In this document: in pieces, positions 50,301-58,736 of the stretch
Layout of the letters: each line of letters opens with the position of its first letter
Numbering within the stretch: position 1 is the stretch's first letter
Source of the DNA: Turbatrix aceti
Lineage: Eukaryota > Nematoda > Chromadorea > Rhabditida > Panagrolaimidae
DNA: 64,000 nt
Direction of reading: 5' to 3'
Assembly (NCBI GenBank): GCA_963969345.1
Contig: OZ017770.1
Location: 71,246 to 135,245 of the forward strand
Made by a program: the position numbers and the translations under genes
The notes under the pieces: generated by a model
Seen by the model: the letters and a program-made list of their open reading frames with translations, nothing else
Databases searched by the model: none
What the model was told of the DNA's origin: nothing

Positions 50301-51377
50301 TTCATGAATTCAATTGGACGTTTCCAAGTGTCAAGCCGAGACTGTTGTTTAGCAGCCAGTTTCAGAAAACCTTCCTTATCACTATAACAGAAAGAAAAAC
50401 ATGACCGTAATCATAAAAATAACTACTAACGTAAAGGGTACAGGGTAAATAAAACGCTCGTTTATGTCTTTTGGCATAAAAGGCAAGTATCTATGATGAT
50501 TAATCGTGGATGTCAAAGTGAGCACTCTGATTTCTTTTTCATTCAAGCCGACAGCCATGCCCGTAGAGTGAGTTAAAAAATTAATGCCCTTGTTAGAATC
50601 GAGATTAGTTCTACAAACATCAGCAGAATTTTCTGGGTTGGCCTCATGAACAGCCCCTGATACGCTTTCGTAAATATCTGTAATTATCATTTTCTATATA
50701 AAATCAATAAAATTGTGAAAACTAACTATGAGTTGGCACTTCAGGTAAAGCAAAGCAGGCAGTATCATCCTGGAAAACTGGAGGCAAGGGAACTTGAGAA
50801 GTTTTGCTCAGTTTGATGTGTTCACATCGTTCAATAGCATAATTTGCCAATTTCTTCAGGCGAACTTTAATATTTTCATCCATACAAGTTTTGAGCTGAA
50901 AAAAAGCGCTTTCGTAGGAAATGTACCATTGCAGATTAACTCACAATTGACATGGATAATTCTGCAGCTTGTAGATATCCGTTGTAAGCGTCATCAACCG
51001 CATTTACATTATCTTTATGCATCGCATCTGAAAACAGAGACATTGCTCGATCCATTTCGACAGGCAGCGTCCCTCTTTCTGGACGTTGAGTTGGTGGCGA
51101 TCTGACTCGTTTCAAAAGCTGTTCTCCCCGATTGTGATACTGGGTGGCAAGAGTTCGCAGACTTTCTGGTAATATACTTGCACCGATATTTCGAAAAATC
51201 ACACCTGATGCGTGCTGAAAAAAACGAGTGTTAGCGTTTAACTAAAAGAAGACAATGAAGTTTAGTTAGATAAATTGAGAACCAGCAACTTACAAAGTAA
51301 TGTATCGCGGCGTTATCATAATCTTCGTTACGATCAAACTCAACAGCTAATTCCGCTAAGGATTTCGCTACATCCAT
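47324..51377 (-). CDS. CAPN7: Calpain-7 (PalB-type cysteine protease)
   Basis: Fifteen phase-consistent exons on the minus strand (high to low): 51377-51294, 51214-50945, 50895-50727, 50677-50431, 50381-50255, 50209-50124, 50076-49986, 49937-49679, 49508-49154, 49101-48893, 48842-48733, 48684-48586, 47796-47732, 47681-47520, 47468-47324. They give 825 residues, against 813 in human CAPN7. The N-terminus has MIT-like helical repeats that bind ESCRT-III proteins. The protease core is complete: Cys about 305 in [10 protein letters not shown], His about 470 in [10 protein letters not shown], Asn about 490 in KNPWSH. The conserved [11 protein letters not shown] and LTGWIPER follow the Cys. Two C2-like calpain domains end with [16 protein letters not shown] and KQEGPYIL. 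The enzyme is a cytosolic, endosome-associated protease. The 789-bp intron before exon 13 carries a dispersed repeat copy. Confidence 0.92.
48114..48530 (+). repeat. Dispersed repeat family, copy 2
   Basis: Homologous by eye to 29001-29432, same orientation on the window, therefore antisense to calpain-7, inside the intron 47797-48585. The copies differ by many substitutions and small indels, so neither is recent. Confidence 0.7.
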
Positions 51378-52123
51378 CAACCTGACCGATTATAACAACT
51401 GATAGTTTTTGCGTCAAACATTTTTTGTCTTAGAAAGCGTGCACACCTTTTTAAAATGAATGAGGAACACAATGCCAAACTGATGTCACACATTGAAACC
51501 AGAGTTGTCGACCGAGCCGAGCATCAAGCCGAGCATTTCGAGCATTCGAGCGAGCCGAGCCGAGCGGCTCGAATGCTCGGCTCGAAGATCACCGAGCCGA
51601 GCCTAAAAAATGACCCAAAAATGACGAAAAATGACTTTTTTTTTATGTCAAAACTATGATATTTGTAGTTAATTTACGCTAAATTGTACAATTCCAAACA
51701 CGTTTTTTGTTATAAAATAGTTTTTGTTGCCGTAAATTTTTTTTTTCTAAGCGAAAATTGAGTGGAAAAAATTGCCATGCTCGGTTCGAGCGAGCCGAGC
51801 CGCTCGCTCGAATGCTCGGCTCGGCAATTTTGGCTCGGTCGACAACTCTGATTGAAACCTTCTTTATCACATTTTGCTTTTAGAAATGTTAAAAAAATAT
51901 AATAGTATACGTCATCATATATAACATACATATGTTTCCAGAAAAAAACAAATAACAACTCTATTGTTGTTTGTCATGACACTCAATTTTCGTCAATTTG
52001 AGTTTTATATAGAATTCTGATGTTGGATAATCATGCATTACGTCAGTTGTCGGTGTCTAGAAAAAGCCAGAATGTTTTTTAAGCAAAAGTTTATCTGGCT
52101 TAAAGTCGAACAACAGAGGATTA
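51378..52123. other. Divergent intergenic region, calpain-7 / RD3
   Basis: Separates the calpain-7 start (minus) from the RD3 promoter (plus). It contains the MITE at 51500-51850 and otherwise AT-rich sequence with no supportable gene. Confidence 0.55.
51500..51850. mobile_element. hAT-like MITE with perfect TIR and 8-bp TSD
   Basis: 351 bp. Perfect 19-bp terminal inverted repeats: CAGAGTTGTCGACCGAGCC at the left and its complement at the right. They are flanked by a perfect 8-bp target duplication ATTGAAAC (51492-51499, 51851-51858). The subterminal parts are iterations of GAGCCGAGC and CGAGCATTCGAG that are largely self-complementary. The centre is AT-rich and no transposase is encoded. 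TIR start and TSD length fit the hAT superfamily. Confidence 0.88.
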
Positions 52124-52137
52124 GTTGCTGAGGCAAC
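52124..52137 (+). promoter_or_regulatory. Candidate RFX X-box upstream of RD3
   Basis: GTTGCTGAGGCAAC is an imperfectly symmetric RFX-type site (GTTGC-TGAG-GCAAC). It lies 91 bp upstream of the chosen RD3 start and 13 bp before a TATA box. Two central positions deviate from the C. elegans DAF-19 consensus. Position and target (a protein that serves ciliary guanylate cyclases) support function; this is not proven. Confidence 0.5.
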
Positions 52138-52150
52138 GACGCAGCTTTAA

Positions 52151-52158
52151 TATATAAA
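52151..52158 (+). promoter_or_regulatory. TATA box of RD3
   Basis: TATATAAA in a GC-moderate context, about 77 bp upstream of the chosen ATG. It predicts transcription starting near 52180, upstream of the start codon at 52228. Confidence 0.5.
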
Positions 52159-52227
52159 CACCGTGCTTTGCAATAGATGCCGCCAGACCCTGTTCTTGCT
52201 TCCATATCTTCCATATATCTTATTGCG

Positions 52228-53035
52228 ATGTCGTGGTTTACATCTAATCTAGTTCATGCTACTGAACCACCTCGTTCGGCTCGTTCGTATTATGCGTCGG
52301 ACGCCCAGGCTAGTGATGCCGATAACATGATGACCAATCTCGTGATTTCGGATATTCAACGCGAAATTGAGATTGCTGAAAGCAGAAAAGTAATTTTACG
52401 TTTTTTTTGTATACATGAATAATGTTTTTTTCAGGAACAAGAGCGAAAAGATTTGCTTCAGATGACCCGTCAACCCGATTACTCCTGGCTCATGGATTGG
52501 AAAGCAAAACCGAGGAAGGCGTTGAGCTTTAAGGTATGATTTCTTTTTCATGCACTCGAAGTAAATATATTTGGATTCATTATTTATTTATAGGAGTTAA
52601 CAGAAATCGAATCATGGTGTCATAAAATGAAATCAAGCGAATGGAATGAATTGATTACAGCATGGAGGAATCGCTTACGCAAATGCGAATCTCATGACGA
52701 TGTTGTATCTGCATTTATTGAATGTGCAAAAAACATAGTCACCCGTCGCATAAACAACGAAATTGAACAAATCAATGGCGGCTGTGACGAAGTAAGACTT
52801 GACATTGAAGCTTTGCTTGCAAACGATTAGCAAGATTGTAGACAGTTCCACATCCCATACAACGATCCCCGACCGAATTATCAGTGTTAAGTCTTCGATT
52901 TGCAAGCTTCGACGGTCAAAGAGAATTCAACGAACCGCACGACGTCGTGTGAAGCAAGGCATCGTGTGGTTGCATCGAGCTCTTCCGGATGTTATATATC
53001 AACGCCGACAGTTTCTCTATCAACAGTTTAATTGA
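52228..53035 (+). CDS. RD3: RD3-domain protein (retinal degeneration 3 homologue)
   Basis: Exons 52228-52389, 52435-52533, 52594-52791 and, probably, 52835-53035 encode about 219 residues (human RD3 has 195). The start at 52228 (MSWFTSNL) is preferred to an upstream in-frame ATG at 52177. It fits the short N-terminus of RD3 and lies downstream of the TATA box. Family marks are a Glu/Arg-rich helix (IQREIEIAESRKEQERKD), the hallmark PDYSWL at 52474-52491, and the LTEIESWCHKMKSSEW and LITAWRNRLRK helices. RD3 binds membrane guanylate cyclases, inhibits them and is needed for their transport to photoreceptor cilia; a C. elegans homologue acts on sensory receptor guanylate cyclases. The last intron is 43 bp. 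If it is retained, the frame stops after LLAND at 52830, giving about 166 residues. The spliced form adds a basic tail (SKRIQRTARRRVKQG). Confidence 0.75.
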
Positions 53036-53286
53036 AACATGTATAATTGTTACATGGAGTTGAAGAAGTAAAAAAAAGTAATTCTATTGAGTAATCAACG
53101 TTCACACAAAGCTGACCCGTGTAACGTTTTAAGACACATAACTGACCGTAACGTAAGGCAAACGTTTTCCAGTTCGAAGGCAAAGAACATATTTGTCGAG
53201 CGACACATTTAAAGTTGGTAACTAAAGCTGTTGTCAACGTTGAAAACAATGGAGGGTTACCACAATGAAGTCTGTTCAGAAAAGTA

Positions 53287-54033
53287 TTAAACATTGTTTT
53301 CTGGTGAAGCAGTAGTGGTGGACTGATATGACGACGTGGGTTGAGTCGTGATCGGGGAATCGTCACGCAAGTTTTGTTCCGTCTGCTCTGTTTCGTCAAA
53401 GTACTGCTGAAAGAATTGCATAAAATGCTTCAAAAAATATAAATTTAAAACAAACCGTGTTTTCTTGAGCATACTTGCCGCAGCAAAAGTTACAACAACA
53501 ATTACAGAAAAACATGCCTAAAAATCCACGATTACGAACCGAAAGTCAAATTTTGGGATAAAAATAACTTACAGCAACAACAACCGCCAAAACAGCAACA
53601 CGTCAAGCAGCCAACGCCAAGGAAGACCCACTAAAGTGCATATATTGAAGGCAAGCATATTTTAAAAACATTTCTCACTTTCACCCATGGCTTAAGAGCA
53701 AACAGCATTGTGTTTTCACCAACTTGTTCCATCATCCGCAAACCCATATCTCCATACGCATCATAGACCTGACGCTTGCTGGGGTTTGATAAAACAGAAT
53801 GAGCATAATTGATATCTTTGAACTAAAAAAATATGGTAAAACTTATTTTTGAATTAAAAAAATCATACTCTTTCAGTTTTTTCAGGATCACCGTCGAGAT
53901 TTTTGTCCGGGTGATAACGTAAAGCCAACTTACGATAGGCTCGCTTGATAGCATCATCGGTAGCATCTTTCTCGATACCTAATACTTCATAAAGATCAAG
54001 GTGCCTGTGAGGAGTTTCCGACAACGTTGCCAT
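53287..54033 (-). CDS. DNAJC5: Cysteine string protein, DnaJ C5 family
   Basis: Five exons (54033-53869, 53822-53679, 53630-53573, 53517-53456, 53406-53287) encode 182 residues. Residues 11-80 form a J domain with YHPDKN (HPD at 41-43), followed by the linker. Residues 111-135 form the cysteine string with 14 Cys ([13 protein letters not shown], then NCCCNFCC), split by a phase-1 intron. The tail is Thr/Ser-rich. The protein is palmitoylated on the Cys string and anchored to synaptic and secretory vesicles, where it recruits Hsc70 to chaperone SNAP-25-type SNAREs. Size and motif order match animal CSP (human 198). It converges with RD3 across about 250 bp. Confidence 0.93.
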
Positions 54034-54595
54034 TGAAAAAGTGCTACAAATAACAAGTTGCTACTAGCATCAAAGTCGCGGTATCAGAATAATCGCCCGC
54101 GAAACGTGATTCATTCAACGGATGAAAAGGCAACTTCAATCGTGTAAGGACATCATCACGCACGTATGCATTACACACAACAAATATGACGGAAAAACAC
54201 GTCGAAACACTATCGTTAGAAAGACCGATAGCTTTGTTATATAAAACGCCTGATTGTTATTATGTGATCGGTACAATACCTCGAAACAACTCAAGAATAA
54301 TGACAAAACAATCCTACATCGTAGTGCAGTGGATCTTTTTGTGACTAATCATAAAACCACCAAATTGCTCAGAAAAGGGAAAGAAACCGGTCTAAGGAAG
54401 AGCGCACACTAGCACAGATGAATGTAAGCTAGCGAAAAAAAATCTTGCTTCCTGCGTAGTATGGAACACCGCTTGTCGAAGGAAAACTTCTCTTTCCCAT
54501 CGTATTCAGCCTGCACAACACAAACGACACAATTCATTGAGAGAATAAAGAAATGTGAATAAATCAAGGAAATTGATATAAAAAATAACTACCAG
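54034..54595. other. Intergenic, DNAJC5 upstream / EME1 downstream
   Basis: 562 bp holding the presumed DNAJC5 promoter and the EME1 3' end. No gene, repeat or clear motif could be supported. Confidence 0.5.
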
Positions 54596-55753
54596 TCATC
54601 TTGCACCTGTGTCAATGATAACTTCGGTGCCCGAAGTAGAAGTGAGGAGAGTGTAAATGGTTTTTGCCATTACCGCACCAACGCGTCGACCATTTCCCGT
54701 TTCGATAGAGGCAAGCATGTTTATAGCATTACTATGTTTCATTGCGGTGAGCTGATCTGAGAGATGAAACGGATCTGGAAATGTTGTCACCACCGCCCGC
54801 TTTTGCTCCTCAGAAATGCGATGGATGTGACCGAGCATGCGAAGCCACCAGTCTTTTTTTAGATTGTCACCAGCATCGACGCCCTTGTCCATATCAAAGG
54901 TGTGCACGTCGGCAATAAGAGCATTTTCCTTCTTGCTCAATTTTGCGACGGCGCGGTGCATTTGAACGACAAGAAAACTAAAATCTTCTGCGTTGTTGCA
55001 AAAGCGCACCTGCGCAGTGTGTTTTTCGTAAACTGCAAAAGCAGCGTTCGTACTCTGAAAAAAAACTTGCACAAATAAAAAATTATTTTACATACCCGCC
55101 AGTTTTTGGGCCCCGAAGCTCCGTAAACGGCAACAGTAAGCATGGGTGCAGGATGATCATGCTCTTCTATAACCTTGTCCACAAACGTTTCAAATTCGTC
55201 AGTTTTGGTCATTTGAATAAAAGAGCCCTCATCAAGAAGGTGCAAGAAACATGCTTCGACGATCTATAATAAGAATACTACGACTTCATTACTTTATAAA
55301 AAAAACACCTCACATCCTCAGTTATCCGTTTGACAACATCGTTATCGACGACTCCTTTGACATGGCGTCTTTTCCAAATAACTTGGCCGTTGTGGATAGT
55401 TTGGTTGAAAGAAACCTGGCTTTCCAATGAACGATCGGAAAAGCGCGATTTTAACTCCCATTCAATAGCCACTGTAATAAAATTCACAATTGAACTATCC
55501 GTGATAGAATAAATAAAACGTACCATCGATAAAAGTCAAAGACAAATCCACAGAGCAAAAAAGGTATTCTTCACATTTGCTTCCGTATGAGGTTTGGGAT
55601 TCCCTCTGAATTTTGTTAAGACTCTTTTCCCGCTAAAAGAAGAACTGAACTCATAAACAATCAAGAAAAACCACGAACCGCTTCCTTCTCAATCTCTTCT
55701 TTTGTACGTTTTTTTCGCTTTAGCTTCTCGGCAACAGCACTGTTGGTACTCAT
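54596..55753 (-). CDS. EME1: EME1-like Holliday junction endonuclease subunit
   Basis: Five exons (55753-55679, 55632-55524, 55471-55314, 55263-55096, 55054-54596) encode 322 residues. The N-terminus is a Lys/Arg/Glu helix (EKLKRKKRTKEEIEKEAVR). The middle is a diverged ERCC4-like nuclease fold (PAPMLTVAVYG strand; VYEKHTAQVRFCNNAEDFSFLVVQMHRAVAKL). The C-terminus is (HhH)2-like: EEQKRAVVTTFPDPFHLSD followed by GNGRRVGAVMAKTIYTLL. This order fits EME1/Mms4, the non-catalytic partner of MUS81 that cleaves flaps and branched DNA in recombination repair. It is shorter than human EME1 (570), lacking the long disordered N-terminus. The identification is by motif order. Its start lies 261 bp from the divergent ATP synthase gamma start. 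Confidence 0.65.
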
Positions 55754-56014
55754 TTCAAAAATAAGAAAGCTGAAACACAGGAAATGAGTAGTGCGTTTGG
55801 GAAAAAACAATAGAAAGAGAAAGCGAACAATCCACGCAGTGCGTGCGCACTGCAAACTTTCACAGCGACAAAAATGCTTCGGCAATACACTTAGTCGCTA
55901 ATTTTGCTATCTCTGTCGTGCGTTTTTGAGTCTTCGTGATTTGCCGTTTATTGTTGTTTTTGGCCCTTGTTTGCGCCGTTGTTTATCGTTATTGTTTTAG
56001 TCTTGGTAGTGATC
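55754..56014. promoter_or_regulatory. Divergent promoter, EME1 / ATP synthase gamma
   Basis: 261 bp between two head-to-head start codons, so one region must serve both genes. No TATA box was seen in either direction. A run of small hydrophobic codons is open in frame upstream of the ATP synthase ATG but is not needed. Confidence 0.5.
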
Positions 56015-57021
56015 ATGCTCCGCCAGTGTGCTTCTCGTCTTTCCCAGCTTACCGGCTGCCAGAATGTGGTAGTGGAACAGCAGCGCGGCATGGCGACTCT
56101 CAAAGACATTTCGATCCGCCTGAAGTCTGTCAAGAACATTCAGAAGATTACGAAGTCCATGAAGATGGTCGCTGCTGCCAAGTACGCAAAGGCGGAACGT
56201 GATCTGAAAGGCGCACGCTCTTATGGTGAGGGAGCTCAGGCTTTCTACAACAACATCGGCGTCAAGGAGCAAGCTCATGAAGCTGAGGCCGCGGCGAAGA
56301 AGCGTCTTCTTATTCTTGTCACCAGCGACCGTGGTCTTTGTGGCGGTGTTCATTCGTCCATTGTCAAGGTTAGTTTGCGATCTTCTTTTCGGATGTATTG
56401 ACTTCGAAGTTGCAGGAAGCCAAGAACATTCTCAACAACAAGCCTGCGGATACGGAGTACAAGCTGGCTCTTATTGGCGACAAAAGCCGTGCTGCTATTC
56501 AGCGGTTCTTCCCTGAAAACATCCTTTGGACTGGAAATGACATTGGCCGTGCTCCTCCGTCTTTCGAGGACGCTTCGATCGCTGCCAACGCTATTCTCAA
56601 CAGCGGATACGAGTTCGACGAGGTAATTTTTATATTTTTTCGTGATATACAGATGGTTTTTTTCTTTTCTTAGGGAGAAATCGTTTTCAACCGTTTCAAA
56701 ACTGTTGTCTCTTACGACACTACCCGTGTCGCCGTTCTTCCTCTGGATACCATTAAAGCCAACGAGAAGCTTCTTTCGTACGATTCCGTCGACGATGACG
56801 TTCTCCAAAGCTATACCGAGTACTCGCTTGCTCAACTCCTGTATTACGCTCTCAAGGAGGGAGCTACCAGCGAACAATCTTCTCGCATGACTGCCATGGA
56901 TGGCGCCAGCAAGAACGCCGGTGAAATGATTGACCGCCTTACCCTCCAGTTCAATCGCACTCGCCAGGCCGTCATTACCCGTGAACTCATCGAGATCATC
57001 TCCGGCGCCGCTTGTGTCTAG
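56015..57021 (+). CDS. ATP5F1C: Mitochondrial ATP synthase subunit gamma
   Basis: Three exons (56015-56368, 56416-56622, 56674-57021) encode 302 residues, the normal family length. Residues 1-25 form a basic mitochondrial presequence ([14 protein letters not shown]), cleaved near RGMATLKDI. The N-terminal helix has [23 protein letters not shown]. The Rossmann-like domain begins at [21 protein letters not shown]. The C-terminal helix has [22 protein letters not shown]. Gamma is the central rotor stalk of F1, turning inside the alpha3-beta3 head to couple proton flow to ATP synthesis in the matrix. The start at 56015 is chosen because an in-frame upstream ATG (55967) would add a hydrophobic stretch before the presequence. 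Codon use is more GC-rich than in neighbouring genes, as expected for a highly expressed gene. Confidence 0.96.
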
Positions 57022-57120
57022 ATGTATTTCATAGGCTTGTTTATGTGTGTTTGACACATGTTTTAGTAGAGTAAAGAACGTTCGTAACAATTTTGTCTAA
57101 TAATTTATCAGGCGATCAAA

Positions 57121-57170
57121 TGCATCGTTGACGATGATTTGATGATGCATCGTTGACGATGATTTGATGA
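57121..57170 (+). repeat. Two perfect 25-bp direct repeats
   Basis: 57121-57145 and 57146-57170 are identical and adjacent (TGCATCGTTGACGATGATTT and five further bases). Each contains the short palindrome ATCGTTGACGAT-like core. They lie just downstream of the ATP synthase gamma 3' end. Confidence 0.8.
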
Positions 57171-57200
57171 GCAACCTTGGGCATAAAGCCGCGTCGCAAA

Positions 57201-57920
57201 CAGGGTTTAGCGAACAGCCCGTTTTTTTTGTTCGTGAACAATTTATCAGAATTGTTCGAAAAACCGAACGAACGTAAACAATTTTGACCTCTTTCACGAA
57301 CGAACATCGAACAATTTTCATAATTTGTGCAGTAGAAAACTGTAAATTTGGGCAGTCCATCTCTCGTTTTTGATACAAGTCTCCCGACACCTTTTGTTGG
57401 CTAAATTTGATGCATTTTGATACCCTAACGCTAATTTTTCCATAATTTTTGTTCGTTTCATCTGTTCAGAAAATTTAGCTTTATTCGCGAACGAACGCGA
57501 ACAAATAAATTTAAGAAAAAAATGTGCGCGAACGAACACGAACATGAAAAGCAAGGGTGTCAACGGGCCGAATTTTTGTCGGGCCGGCCCGCCTTTTTAC
57601 CGAACAGTAAAATTGAAGCAAAATTTACTAAAATTTTTCCGATTTGTTGAAAAATATGAGTTGAAAAGCTAAAAATACACGTTGTTATTCATAATGGGGG
57701 AGGATTACTCAAAATGAGCAATTTTTTGGTTCATTTTTGACTGTTTTGAATAAATTTTGTTCTAAAATTTTCCTTTTTTTTTAAACCGGGCCGCCGGGCC
57801 GGGCCGACTCACCATCAGGCCCGGCCTGGCTCGATTGACACCCGAGATTCGACTTTTTGATGAAAAGTCGAATCTGTTCGCGAACGAACACGAACGAACG
57901 CGAACGTTCGCTCAACCCTG
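57201..57920. mobile_element. hAT-like MITE with GAACGAA core (outer element)
   Basis: Ends CAGGGTTTAGCGAAC on the left and the complement of CAGGGTTGAGCGAAC on the right. Both subterminal parts iterate CGAACGAAC/CGCGAAC words. No clear target duplication was found (GTCGCAAA versus TAATTGCA), so the boundaries are tentative. A second element is inserted inside it. Confidence 0.6.
57552..57859. mobile_element. Nested MITE with GGGCCGGGCC core
   Basis: Flanked by an exact 8-bp repeat ATGAAAAG (57544-57551 and 57860-57867). Left end CAAGGGTGTCAACGGGCC; matching inner right end GGCTCGATTGACACCCG, followed by a further 15 bp. The core is rich in GGGCCGGCCCG and CCCGGCC. It interrupts the GAACGAA element, so it is younger. 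The extra right-end bases and the local hairpin GATTCGACTTTT/AAAAGTCGAATC make the exact right boundary uncertain. Confidence 0.55.
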
Positions 57921-58175
57921 TAATTGCATCTGGTTCTTTGTTTTGTAAGAAACTGTGCATAAAAATTTCTAATCATAAATTTACACGACTCCGGTCGAGA
58001 TTTAACGCAAGAATTTTAATTTTAAAAATATTAAAATTTCTCTATGAAATATATTAATATGGTTCATAATCTTACGTGGACATCATTTGTGCCTCCTAAC
58101 ATTTGGTCTAATGATAACTAACCACTGAGTGGGTAATAATGAAAAAATAAATAAAAATAGTGCATAATTTATAAG

Positions 58176-58216
58176 CAAAATTCATTAATGCATCACATAT
58201 GCATTAATGAATTTTG
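58176..58216. repeat. Perfect 18-bp inverted repeat, 5-bp loop
   Basis: CAAAATTCATTAATGCAT (58176-58193) and its exact complement (58199-58216) surround CACAT. It could form a strong cruciform or hairpin. Function unknown; possibly an end of a truncated element near the assembly gap. Confidence 0.7.
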
Positions 58217-58334
58217 TGGATGTCATTGCTCACTTAGTGAGTTCTGTTATTGGCTGTTTTACGCCATGCTACCAATGCATTGGCCAATGAGAAGTATTCA
58301 GCTATTTTCGTCCATAAGAAATTCTGGCCGAAAG

Positions 58335-58534
58335 NNNNNNNNNNNNNNNNNNNNNNNNNNNNNNNNNNNNNNNNNNNNNNNNNNNNNNNNNNNNNNNNNN
58401 NNNNNNNNNNNNNNNNNNNNNNNNNNNNNNNNNNNNNNNNNNNNNNNNNNNNNNNNNNNNNNNNNNNNNNNNNNNNNNNNNNNNNNNNNNNNNNNNNNNN
58501 NNNNNNNNNNNNNNNNNNNNNNNNNNNNNNNNNN
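58335..58534. other. Assembly gap (200 N)
   Basis: Exactly 200 undetermined bases, probably a scaffold gap of nominal or estimated size. It lies in repeat-rich intergenic sequence 203 bp beyond the ELL stop codon and does not interrupt a gene. Confidence 0.95.
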
Positions 58535-58736
58535 AAAAAAAACTCTTCATGACATCGACATACATATGCAGGTGTGAGAATTGAACAACACAAAACACCC
58601 ATAATTTAATGAATTCCTATATACTTCACATAACAATAAACGTGTAAAAAACGTTCATTAAACAAAAAAGCGATGTAAAAAACAACCGGCAAAAAGAATT
58701 GCTAAAGAAGCTTCAAGTGTTATATCACTTCTGAGA

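Larger units (their letters stand above)
57022..58334. other. Repeat-rich intergenic region, ATP synthase gamma to gap
   Basis: Contains a 25-bp direct duplication, nested MITE-like elements and a strong hairpin, listed separately. No protein-coding gene could be supported. Confidence 0.6.

Noticed and set aside
51456..51659. 67-codon frame across the MITE left end
   Set aside because: It runs through the terminal repeat and GAGCC words of the element and has no product-like sequence.
55967..56014. In-frame N-terminal extension of ATP synthase gamma (hydrophobic, starting at 55967)
   Set aside because: The downstream ATG at 56015 begins a normal basic mitochondrial presequence. The extension would bury it behind a hydrophobic stretch.
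58176..58216. Transcription terminator or small RNA gene at the perfect hairpin
   Set aside because: Bacterial-style terminators do not apply here, and no polymerase III boxes or flanking gene structure support an RNA gene. Listed only as an inverted repeat.
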